Origin: Streptococcus sp. CSL10205-OR2
Lineage (GTDB): Bacteria; Bacillota; Bacilli; Lactobacillales; Streptococcaceae
Reading direction: 5' to 3'
NCBI RefSeq assembly: GCF_025660655.1
Contig: NZ_JAOTIN010000003.1
Coordinates: forward strand, 62,001-126,000
Length of the DNA: 64,000 nt
The notes under the pieces are model-generated. The model searched no databases and was not told where the DNA came from. It saw nothing but the letters and a program-made list of their open reading frames with translations. Below, one piece after another: positions 6,240 to 12,719 of this stretch (position 1 is its first letter; every line of letters starts with the position of its first letter). The position numbers and the translations under genes are program-made.

Positions 6240-8960
6240 CTAACGACTTTCTTTTTTGCTATTAACAGTTCCTAATACTATGCTAACGATAACAGCTAAG
6301 AAAGCAACTAAAGAGAAAGTGTTAGAATCTCCAGTTTTAGGAAGAGTTTCTTTAGTTTGTTCTTGTTTAGAAGGTTTATTTTCTAAAGTTTCTTTTTTAT
6401 CTGTAGTATTATTGTCATCTAGTGTTCCTTTAAATTCTGGTTTATCCTCAGCTGTCGGAGCGTTTTTAGGGACACTTGACTCAGCAGTTGTTTGCTCAAC
6501 ACTAGGTGCATTGTCTGGATTTTTCCATTCGATACTAGGTTTATCTTCAGCTATTGGAGCCACTTCAGGAACTTTTTCAATTAAAGAATCATTAAATTCC
6601 GGTAGATCTTCAGCTGTTGGAGCCACTTCAGGAACTTTTTCAACTAAAGGACCATTAAATTCCGGTAGATCTTCGGCTGTTGGTGCTACTTCGGCAACTT
6701 TCTCCTCTAATAGGCCATCGAATTCCGGTAAATCTTCGACTGTTGGTGCATTTTTAGGGATACTTGATTCAGCAATTGGTTGTTCAACACTAGGTGCATT
6801 TTTAGGGATTTCCCATTCGATGCTAGGTTTGTCTTCAGCGGTTGGCGCATTTTTAGGAACACTTGACTCAGCAATTGGTTGTTCAACACTAGGTGCATTG
6901 TCAGGTGTTTTATCTTCAAGCTTGCCATTGAATTCCGGTGCATCTTTAACTGTTGGCGCATTTTCAGGGACTTTTTCTTCTAATTTACCATTGAATTCTG
7001 GTGCATCCTCAGATTTAGGTGCTGTTTTTGGCACGTTCCATTCAAAATGTCGTTCTTCAATAGTACTATAAGCATTTAATTGTTCCAAAATAGCAATATC
7101 TTGAATAGCCTCTTTAGCAGCTTCAAGAGCATTATTATAGGTAATGATTGCTTCATTTAGTCTGTCTAAGGTTTGTCGAGAAAGTGGCACATTTGGATCA
7201 ATGCTATTTTTAATAGTATCATAAGCTTCTTTAGCTGCTAAGAATTCATTTAATAGCTGTTTATCAATGCTCTCTTTTGGTACTAGATTACCATAAGCCT
7301 GGTAAATACTTTCAATTAAACTGTCCAATTCGTTCATAGTGAAAGAATCTCTGGCCAGTAAGGCACCTAATTCAGAAATTTTATTTTGGAATGGTGCAAA
7401 GCTTTCAGGAGTGTAGTCAATTTCTCTGACATGACCAACATCGTCAATTAGTTTTTGAACCTTGATTTTGATATCCTCATCTTCAGCTACTTGGTCGTTT
7501 GCTTGATTAGAACGAAAGGCAATCTTGTGTTGTTGTGCAAATTCTTTTGCTATTGATTGCTCACTACCAACTAGTGTTAGTTTATTAGTTGGTATACCAA
7601 AAAAGGCATTGGCATTAATAGTAGTGACTGAATCAGGTATATTAACAGTTGTTAAATGCTCAGAACCATTAAAAACATAATCAGGAATAGTCGTAATACC
7701 TTCTTCTAAAGTAACTGTTTTTAGATTTGGTTTGAAAGATAGTGCAATGTTATCTAGCAAAACGGAACCTGGAATAGTTGCTTCAGTTGCTCCTTCAGCA
7801 ACGGTCAGTAATTTTGTTTGATCTTTATTAAGTAATACCCCTTGATAAGCTGAAAAATTAGGATTTCCTTCTTCAACGATGAAGCTAGTGAGATGAGGGT
7901 TTTGGAAGGTTTGTTTTTCATCATAGCTTCTTGTTTCTTTTGGAATAGTAAAAGTGGTTTCCTTTTTATTTTTAGGATAATAAACAATTGTTGATAAATC
8001 CTTTGAAAAAAGGACACCCTCTCTAGCACTATACCAACGGTTTTCTGGTGACACTTCAATTGAATCTAGGTTTTCAAAATCAAGAGCAGCAGATTCAAAG
8101 TGTTTAATATTTTTCCCAAGAATAATTTTTTTAAGTGATTTATTATTGGCTGATAATTGAGCTGATAAGGCAATAATAGGAGAATTAGAGGAAGTATCTG
8201 GAATTGTTATTTCTTCATTATTACCACTAATATTGACAACAGACAAACCGCTATTTTCAAAGCCAAGTGTTAATTGATTGTCTTTATATGTGACTCTATG
8301 AATGTTAGTCGTTTTATGATCTTTTGAGAAATCAGCTGTTGATTTTTTAAAATAACCATTTCCCCAAGTACTATCAGAATAATACCATTCCCCATCGATA
8401 TACATAGCGTTCCATTGATGAGCTGGGTCTAGCAGTAAATTATTAACGGTACTTCCTGATGGAATAGTTCCATAGACAACAACAGAAGGGATGCCAGCAG
8501 CATTTAACATGGCTTTATAAAGATTAGAGTAACCACCGCAGACGGCAATTTTTTCTTTCATAACCTCATAAGGATTAGCTCTTGGATTTTGATTGCCGGT
8601 AGCGTATTTGACATTACTGGTAATCCAATTAAAAATTTGCTCGGCTTTATTAATATCGCTATCATTAGGATTTTTAATAATTTCATTTCTAACAAAAGCA
8701 TTTAGTTCTTCTTCTTGTGCTTTTGTCATGGTTAACCCTGGAAGTGTTTCATCCCAACGTGTATAAGCTGTTGGTTCAGCATATGCTTTAATAAATTCTA
8801 AAGCATCCGTATTGATTTGTTGATTATCTACTTTGCTATCTGCAAAAGCAGTAATGCTAAAGGAATTATCTAGTGGTATTAATCCATCTTGAGCCACTAA
8901 AATAGCTCCAGAAGTTAGTGATAAAATCATCGCTTTTGATAATGATTTTTTGACGTTCAT
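6240..8960 (-). CDS. LPXTG-anchored surface protein with transglutaminase-like domain, BspA-type leucine-rich region and repeat tail
   Basis: A 906-residue secreted protein. Residues 1-40 form a signal peptide (basic start, hydrophobic core, AFA before Asp41). Residues ~105-200 carry a transglutaminase/protease-like core: Cys141 in IAVCGGYSNL, His181 in DPAHQWNAMYI and Asp196 in YYSDSTWG match the Cys-His-Asp triad. Residues ~245-480 resemble BspA-type leucine-rich repeats (LTTVNIPDSVTTINANAF). Residues ~490-640 are helical and charged. Residues ~640-845 are Pro/Glu-rich repeats of two interleaved unit types (NAPTxED.PEFNG and PSIEW..PKNAPSVEQP). LPKTG at 873-877, a hydrophobic helix and SKKESR form the sortase signal. 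ATG 8960 has a good AGGAGAT site. Likely wall-displayed cysteine protease, crosslinker or adhesin; substrate unknown. Confidence 0.88.
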   Translation of the reverse strand: MNVKKSLSKAMILSLTSGAILVAQDGLIPLDNSFSITAFADSKVDNQQINTDALEFIKAYAEPTAYTRWDETLPGLTMTKAQEEELNAFVRNEIIKNPNDSDINKAEQIFNWITSNVKYATGNQNPRANPYEVMKEKIAVCGGYSNLYKAMLNAAGIPSVVVYGTIPSGSTVNNLLLDPAHQWNAMYIDGEWYYSDSTWGNGYFKKSTADFSKDHKTTNIHRVTYKDNQLTLGFENSGLSVVNISGNNEEITIPDTSSNSPIIALSAQLSANNKSLKKIILGKNIKHFESAALDFENLDSIEVSPENRWYSAREGVLFSKDLSTIVYYPKNKKETTFTIPKETRSYDEKQTFQNPHLTSFIVEEGNPNFSAYQGVLLNKDQTKLLTVAEGATEATIPGSVLLDNIALSFKPNLKTVTLEEGITTIPDYVFNGSEHLTTVNIPDSVTTINANAFFGIPTNKLTLVGSEQSIAKEFAQQHKIAFRSNQANDQVAEDEDIKIKVQKLIDDVGHVREIDYTPESFAPFQNKISELGALLARDSFTMNELDSLIESIYQAYGNLVPKESIDKQLLNEFLAAKEAYDTIKNSIDPNVPLSRQTLDRLNEAIITYNNALEAAKEAIQDIAILEQLNAYSTIEERHFEWNVPKTAPKSEDAPEFNGKLEEKVPENAPTVKDAPEFNGKLEDKTPDNAPSVEQPIAESSVPKNAPTAEDKPSIEWEIPKNAPSVEQPIAESSIPKNAPTVEDLPEFDGLLEEKVAEVAPTAEDLPEFNGPLVEKVPEVAPTAEDLPEFNDSLIEKVPEVAPIAEDKPSIEWKNPDNAPSVEQTTAESSVPKNAPTAEDKPEFKGTLDDNNTTDKKETLENKPSKQEQTKETLPKTGDSNTFSLVAFLAVIVSIVLGTVNSKKESR
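6420..7040 (-). repeat. Intragenic repeat block encoding the Pro/Glu-rich surface repeats
   Basis: DNA encoding residues ~640-845 of the surface protein contains near-identical units recurring in two patterns: one ending PEFNG(K/P)L.EKVP and one reading NAPSVEQPIAESS. Similar bases recur for example at 6560-6625, 6620-6690 and 6690-6735. This kind of tract commonly changes length by recombination between strains. Confidence 0.8.
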
Positions 8961-8991
8961 GTTATCTCCTTTTTTTGTATATATTACTTAT

Positions 8992-9020
8992 ATTTTACAA
9001 TAAAACAGATGATTACTCAA
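8992..9020 (-). promoter_or_regulatory. Promoter of the surface-protein gene
   Basis: On the minus strand TTGAGT (9020-9015) and TAAAAT (8997-8992) are separated by 17 bases, about 32 bases before the start codon. Confidence 0.65.
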
Positions 9021-9212
9021 TACATTTTGGTATAAATAATTACTATGAAAAGGGGGGGAATAAGCATAGAATAGCTTCACATCATTACAACTTAATAATA
9101 TTAAACTATTTTTAGTGGCTAACAAAAGTTAATATTATTACTTATTTGTATCAATATAAGCAAAATGGAAAAATAAAAATTTGAAAATAAAATCATTTTA
9201 TAAGCGTATTAA

Positions 9213-9241
9213 TTGACTATTATTTAAAAACATACTAAACT
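9213..9241 (+). promoter_or_regulatory. Possible promoter of the GlsB/AmaP/Asp23 operon
   Basis: TTGACT and TAAACT with 17 bases between them. The rest of the 364-base gap 8961-9324 is very AT-rich, has a run of seven G at about 9051-9057 and repeated ATTTATATAA words just upstream of the first gene; nothing else was recognised there. Confidence 0.45.
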
Positions 9242-9324
9242 TAATATATAGTGTTTAACTAGATAATCTAATTTATATAAATTTATATAATTTAGGAAAT
9301 TTTTATATCAAAAGGAGAAACATT

Positions 9325-9567
9325 ATGGGATTAATTTGGTCATTAATTGTAGGTGGTATTATTGGAGCTATTGCTGGAGCAATTACTAAAAAAGGTGGTT
9401 CAATGGGCTTAGTGGCAAATGTTGTTGCAGGACTTGTCGGATCATTTGTTGGTCAATTACTATTAGGTAATTGGGGACCAATGCTCGCAGGGATGGCAAT
9501 CATTCCATCAATTATCGGAGCAGTTATCGTTGTTGCGATTGTATCAGCAATTACAGCAAAAAAATAA
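9325..9567 (+). CDS. GlsB/YeaQ/YmgE family stress-response membrane protein, copy 1
   Basis: An 80-residue glycine-rich small membrane protein with three predicted helices: MGLIWSLIVGGIIGAIAGAI, GLVANVVAGLVGSFVGQLLLG and a C-terminal one. This is the pattern of the transglycosylase-associated/GlsB family, small integral proteins that accompany Gls24-type stress proteins in streptococci and enterococci. AAAGGAGAAACATT precedes ATG 9325. First gene of an envelope-stress operon and almost identical to the next gene. The biochemical role of the family is unknown. Confidence 0.88.
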   Translation: MGLIWSLIVGGIIGAIAGAITKKGGSMGLVANVVAGLVGSFVGQLLLGNWGPMLAGMAIIPSIIGAVIVVAIVSAITAKK

Positions 9568-9601
9568 TTAATTTTTTACTATTTTAAAAAGGAGAAATAT
9601 T

Positions 9602-9841
9602 ATGGGATTAATTTGGTCATTAATTGTAGGTGGTATTATCGGAGCTATTGCTGGAGCTATTACTAAAAAAGGTGATTCAATGGGCTTAGTGGCAAATGTT
9701 GTTGCAGGACTTGTCGGATCATTTATTGGTCAATTACTATTAGGTAATTGGGGACCAATGCTCGCAGGGATGGCAATCATTCCATCAATTATCGGAGCAG
9801 TTATCTTAGTATTAGTGGTTTCTAAATTGAAATCAAAATAG
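9602..9841 (+). CDS. GlsB/YeaQ/YmgE family stress-response membrane protein, copy 2
   Basis: A 79-residue paralogue of the preceding gene. The first ~65 residues differ by only two substitutions (Gly to Asp in KKGDSMG, Val to Ile in GSFIGQ); then the C-terminal helix diverges (VILVLVVSKLKSK against VIVVAIVSAITAKK). The ribosome site and start region are also copied, indicating a recent tandem duplication. It has the same membrane layout, and amaP follows 17 bases downstream. Confidence 0.88.
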   Translation: MGLIWSLIVGGIIGAIAGAITKKGDSMGLVANVVAGLVGSFIGQLLLGNWGPMLAGMAIIPSIIGAVILVLVVSKLKSK

Positions 9842-9858
9842 GAGGAAATTTATAACGA

Positions 9859-10446
9859 ATGTCTAAATTAACTAAAATTATTAGTTTTTTGATAGGAATA
9901 GTAGTTTTGACTTTCCTAGGAGCAATTATTCTTATAAATGCTCATAGTGTAGTCTTACCCAATTATATGAATTGGCTACAATTTCAGATAGAACTTCCTT
10001 CCTATCTGTCAATATTTAAAGGTGGACTTGTTTCACAATATCTTTTTTGGGTGTCATTAGTACTATTTGTAGTCATCGTTATTGCTATTTTAGTCGTATT
10101 GTTCTACCCAAGAACTAAAACTGAGATTGATTTGAAAGAAAAACAAGGAACTCTATTACTGAGTAAGTCAGCAATTGAAGGTTTCGTTCGCTCTTTGATT
10201 AACAACAAAGAAATAATGGAAACTCCTAATGTTTCTGTTAAATTATATAAGCGTAAATTCAAAGTAATTGTATCAGGAACTCTTGAGTCAAGAGTTAATG
10301 TTATTCCAGAGGTGAGTCAAATTAAGGCTGATATCGAAAAAGGGTTGAAAGAGTTCTTTGGCTTAAACCAGTCTGTAAAATTTGAAATATCAGTTAAAAA
10401 GATTAAAGCACCTGATAAAGAACCTGTTGCACCACGTGTTATTTAG
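9859..10446 (+). CDS. amaP: Alkaline shock response membrane anchor protein AmaP
   Basis: A 195-residue protein with two N-terminal membrane helices (about residues 8-28 and 63-85) joined by a short extracellular loop, then a cytoplasmic domain with the AmaP-type segment KQGTLLLSKSAIEGFVRSLI..., which resembles the Asp23 fold. In Staphylococcus AmaP anchors Asp23 to the membrane; here the two Asp23/Gls24 genes follow in the same operon. Start ATG 9859 follows AGGAGGAAATT with ~9-base spacing. Confidence 0.88.
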   Translation: MSKLTKIISFLIGIVVLTFLGAIILINAHSVVLPNYMNWLQFQIELPSYLSIFKGGLVSQYLFWVSLVLFVVIVIAILVVLFYPRTKTEIDLKEKQGTLLLSKSAIEGFVRSLINNKEIMETPNVSVKLYKRKFKVIVSGTLESRVNVIPEVSQIKADIEKGLKEFFGLNQSVKFEISVKKIKAPDKEPVAPRVI

Positions 10447-10464
10447 TAGAAATTAGGAGAAAAA

Positions 10465-10656
10465 ATGGAACTTTTTGAAAAATATAAATACCCAATTTTG
10501 GGAGGAATTGTTGGCCTCCTTATGGCAGTTTTTATTATATCAGTTGGTTTTTTTAAAACCTTATTATTATTGATTTGTATTGGTTTGGGAGCTTTTGTTG
10601 GTTTTTATTTAAAAACAACAGGTCTCTTAGATAAGTTTATTAACAAAAATCGTTAA
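10465..10656 (+). CDS. DUF2273 family small membrane protein
   Basis: A 63-residue protein with two closely spaced helices (YPILGGIVGLLMAVFIISVGF and LLLLICIGLGAFVGFYL) and a short basic tail. This is the DUF2273 pattern, regularly found between amaP and asp23-type genes. AGGAG precedes ATG 10465. Probably part of the membrane platform of the Asp23 complex (context inference). Confidence 0.87.
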   Translation: MELFEKYKYPILGGIVGLLMAVFIISVGFFKTLLLLICIGLGAFVGFYLKTTGLLDKFINKNR

Positions 10657-10668
10657 AAGGAGAAAAAG

Positions 10669-11214
10669 ATGGCGAATGAAGTAAAATCAACAGTTGTTAC
10701 AGAAACCCCTAAAAAGGTTAGTGACGTTAGAGGTGAATTGACTTATGAAGAAAGAGTTATCGAGAAGATTATTGGTATTGCAATAGCTTCTATTGATGGT
10801 CTTTTAGCAGTCGATGGTGGTTTTTTCTCTAATATTAGAGAAAAACTAGTTAACACTGAATCAGTAACAGATGGTGTTCATGTTGAAGTTGGAACTAAAC
10901 AAGTAGCAGTAGATTTGAATATCATTGTAGAATATCAAAAACATGTGCCAACAGTTTATCGTAATATTAAATCAATTATTGAAAAAGAAGTTAAAGAAAT
11001 GACTGATTTGGATGTTGTTGAAGTCAATGTTAAAGTTGTTGACATTAAGACTAAAGAACAACATGAAGCAGATTCAGTTAGTTTACAAGATCGTGTTTCA
11101 GGGGTAGCAAGTGCTACGGGTGAAGCAACTTCAGAACAATTTGGTAAATTGAAATCAGGTGTAAGTAGTTCTTTGGAAAAAGTAGCTGAACCAACTGAAC
11201 CGCGTGTCTTATAA
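10669..11214 (+). CDS. Asp23/Gls24 family envelope stress response protein, copy 1
   Basis: A 181-residue soluble protein. The central Asp23 domain runs from GELTYEERVIEKIIGIAI... through DGVHVEVGTKQVAVDLNIIVEYQKHVP to VVEVNVKVVDIKTKEQ. The C-terminal ~45 residues are polar and repetitive. Gls24/Asp23 proteins respond to alkaline, bile or cell-wall stress and bind the membrane through AmaP. It is 12 bases after the DUF2273 gene and is paralogous to the next gene. Confidence 0.92.
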   Translation: MANEVKSTVVTETPKKVSDVRGELTYEERVIEKIIGIAIASIDGLLAVDGGFFSNIREKLVNTESVTDGVHVEVGTKQVAVDLNIIVEYQKHVPTVYRNIKSIIEKEVKEMTDLDVVEVNVKVVDIKTKEQHEADSVSLQDRVSGVASATGEATSEQFGKLKSGVSSSLEKVAEPTEPRVL

Positions 11215-11253
11215 GAAATTAAATAAAAATAAAAAGAAAAGTGAGAAAAATAT

Positions 11254-11790
11254 ATGTCTAACGAAACAAATAAAAACAAACAAGCAGCAACTCCAGTTTT
11301 AAAAGGTGAGGTATCTTATGAAGAACAAGTTATCAAAAAAATTGTTGGTCATGCCTTAAAAACAATTGACGGTCTATTATCTGTTGATGGCGGTTTCTTT
11401 GCAAACCTTAAAGAAAAATTGGTTAACTCTGAATCAGTAACTGATGGTGTTAACGTTGAAGTTGGTAAAAAACAAGTCGCTGTTGATTTAAATATCATCG
11501 TAGAATACGATAAAGATATTCCTAAAATTGCTGATGAGATGAAAGCAGTTATTGCTAAAAACGTTGAAAAAATGACTCATCTTGAAGTCATTGAAGTTAA
11601 CATCAATGTTGTTGACATTCAAACAAAAGAAGAATTTGAAAAAAATAAAGTCTCTCTTCAAGATCGTCTTTCTAACGTAGCACAATCAACTGGTGAATTA
11701 GCATCTGATACAGCTAATAAAGCTAAAGATGCAGTTGTAGATGGAACAGAAAATGTCAAAGAAAACTTAGCTAAATCACGTGTTGAATAA
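11254..11790 (+). CDS. Asp23/Gls24 family envelope stress response protein, copy 2
   Basis: A 178-residue paralogue of the preceding protein, sharing EVSYEEQVIKKIVG, IDGLLSVDGGFFANLKEKLVN and the DGVNVEVGKKQVAVDLNIIVEYD block. The tail is rich in Ala, Lys and Asp and probably helical. GTGAGAAAAATAT precedes ATG 11254. Last gene of the stress operon. Pairs of Gls24 paralogues are common in streptococci and enterococci. Confidence 0.92.
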   Translation: MSNETNKNKQAATPVLKGEVSYEEQVIKKIVGHALKTIDGLLSVDGGFFANLKEKLVNSESVTDGVNVEVGKKQVAVDLNIIVEYDKDIPKIADEMKAVIAKNVEKMTHLEVIEVNINVVDIQTKEEFEKNKVSLQDRLSNVAQSTGELASDTANKAKDAVVDGTENVKENLAKSRVE

Positions 11791-11800
11791 TAGTGATAAT

Positions 11801-11832
11801 AAAAAGAAGGTGGCTTATCATCTTCTTTTTTT
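11801..11832 (+). terminator. Terminator of the envelope-stress operon
   Basis: AAGAAGGTG pairs with CATCTTCTT (one G-T pair) around a short loop, followed by a T-run. Confidence 0.85.
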
Positions 11833-11906
11833 GTGTTTTAAAATAAGAATAAATAATCTTTTATGGGCTTGCTTTTAATGAGAGAATATAGTATTATATT
11901 GAGGTA

Positions 11907-11977
11907 GCCGCTATAGTTAAATGGTATAATAGAGCAATGGTAATGCTCCGTTCCGAGTTCGATTCTCGGTGGTGGCA
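11907..11977 (+). tRNA. tRNA-Thr (anticodon GGT)
   Basis: A full cloverleaf can be drawn by hand. Acceptor GCCGCTA/TGGTGGC (two G-T pairs); 4-bp D stem GTTA/TAAT with GG in its loop; anticodon stem GAGCA/TGCTC with 7-base loop ATGGTAA (anticodon GGT); variable loop CGTT; T stem CCGAG/CTCGG with loop TTCGATT; discriminator A. CCA is not encoded. Total 71 bases. The anticodon assigns threonine (ACC, and ACU by wobble). The short D arm with AATGGTA looks more like a bacterial glycine tRNA than a usual threonine one. Confidence 0.88.
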
Positions 11978-11982
11978 AAAAT

Positions 11983-12010
11983 AAAACAGTCAGATGTTCT
12001 GACTGTTTTT
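11983..12010 (+). terminator. Terminator after the tRNA gene
   Basis: AAACAGTCAG / CTGACTGTTT stem with a short loop and T-run, directly after the tRNA. Confidence 0.88.
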
Positions 12011-12088
12011 CATTTATAAGATGAAGTATTATCTTGATGATTATTTTTGATATAATAAAGAAGATTAAAACGAGTGAGGCAAAAAGTG

Positions 12089-12343
12089 ATGACATACGAA
12101 CAAGAATTCTTAAAAGCATTTGAAGAATGGTTAAATACTCAAGTTATGGTTAATGACATGGCAAAAACTGAAAGTGAAAACGTTTATGACACTTATGGTG
12201 ACGAAAAAGCAAAAGAAGCTATCATCCGTTATGAGAGTCGCTTAGATGCTTATCGATTTTTACAAGGTAAATTTGCCAATTATCATCAAAGAAAAGATTT
12301 TCATGATTTACCAGACCATTTTTCTTCTGAAAGGCATTATTAA
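12089..12343 (+). CDS. DUF1912 family protein
   Basis: An 84-residue acidic, helical protein (MTYEQEFLKAFEEWLNTQVMVNDMA...) of the streptococcal DUF1912 type; function unknown. I start at ATG 12089 because GTGAGG at 12074-12079 is its ribosome site; the GTG at 12074 in the same frame is within that site. A conserved YESRLDAYRFLQGKFANYH block fills the C-terminal half. It sits upstream of the valS leader, as in other streptococci, but is a separate transcription unit. Confidence 0.82.
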   Translation: MTYEQEFLKAFEEWLNTQVMVNDMAKTESENVYDTYGDEKAKEAIIRYESRLDAYRFLQGKFANYHQRKDFHDLPDHFSSERHY

Positions 12344-12357
12344 AACAGATAAAGGAC

Positions 12358-12386
12358 TTGCTATTTTCTTTCCTGTTTGTTAGAAT
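12358..12386 (+). promoter_or_regulatory. Promoter of the valS T-box leader
   Basis: TTGCTA, 17-base spacer, TAGAAT. Transcription would start near 12393. Confidence 0.7.
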
Positions 12387-12392
12387 AAGGAC

Positions 12393-12570
12393 ATCAGAGG
12401 TGCTTTGTTATCATCTGTTACAGAGAGCGGTCTTGCTGAGAAACCCGCACAGAAAAACCAGAGCTAGTTGCTGAGTGATGAATGAAATAACTAAAAGTAG
12501 CGGGCCATGCCCGAATATGGGTGGTACCGCGGATAACTATTCGTCCCTATCGTTAAGATAGGGACTTTTT
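12393..12570 (+). promoter_or_regulatory. T-box riboswitch controlling valS
   Basis: The antiterminator hallmark GGGTGGTACCGCG is at about 12519-12531, and AGAGAGC...GCTGAGAAACC marks stem I (12421-12445). The leader ends in the competing terminator GTCCCTATC/GATAGGGAC plus T-run at 12543-12570. T-boxes sense uncharged tRNA; with valS downstream the ligand should be tRNA-Val, though I could not place the specifier codon with confidence by eye. Confidence 0.92.
12543..12570 (+). terminator. T-box regulated terminator
   Basis: Perfect stem GTCCCTATC / GATAGGGAC with a short loop, then a run of T; forms when the T-box antiterminator is not stabilised. Confidence 0.92.
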
Positions 12571-12591
12571 ATTTATTTTTCTAAACAAAAA

Positions 12592-12620
12592 GAAACAACA
12601 CATGAGTCATGTGTTGTTTC
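12592..12620. repeat. Perfect 29-base inverted repeat between T-box and valS
   Basis: Two 14-base arms, GAAACAACACATGA and its exact complement, around one central G. On the + strand no T-run follows; on the - strand it is followed by TTTTTG, so it looks like a terminator facing left although no gene on that strand is near. Confidence 0.75.
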
Positions 12621-12719
12621 AGGGAGATTTATGAAAAAGAAAAGTTTTAGGATGACTATAGTATAATCATCCTAGCTTAAATAAACCTTAAATTCTAAAA
12701 AAATAAAGGAGAGTTGAGA

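Noticed and set aside
6256..7071. Long open frame (271 codons) on the + strand, with repeats, opposite the surface-protein repeat region
   Set aside because: It is the complement of the LPXTG protein repeats; codon bias of the repeats keeps the frame open. It lacks a ribosome site and a credible product.
9236..9300. AT-rich repeated ATTTATATAA words upstream of the GlsB gene as a replication-origin-like or iteron element
   Set aside because: Only a few imperfect repeats, no DnaA boxes or replication genes; simple AT-rich promoter DNA explains it.
11838..12119. 93-codon minus-strand frame crossing the tRNA gene
   Set aside because: It runs through the tRNA and its terminator, and its residues in that part are the translation of tRNA sequence (PPPRIELGTEHYHC type), a common artefact.
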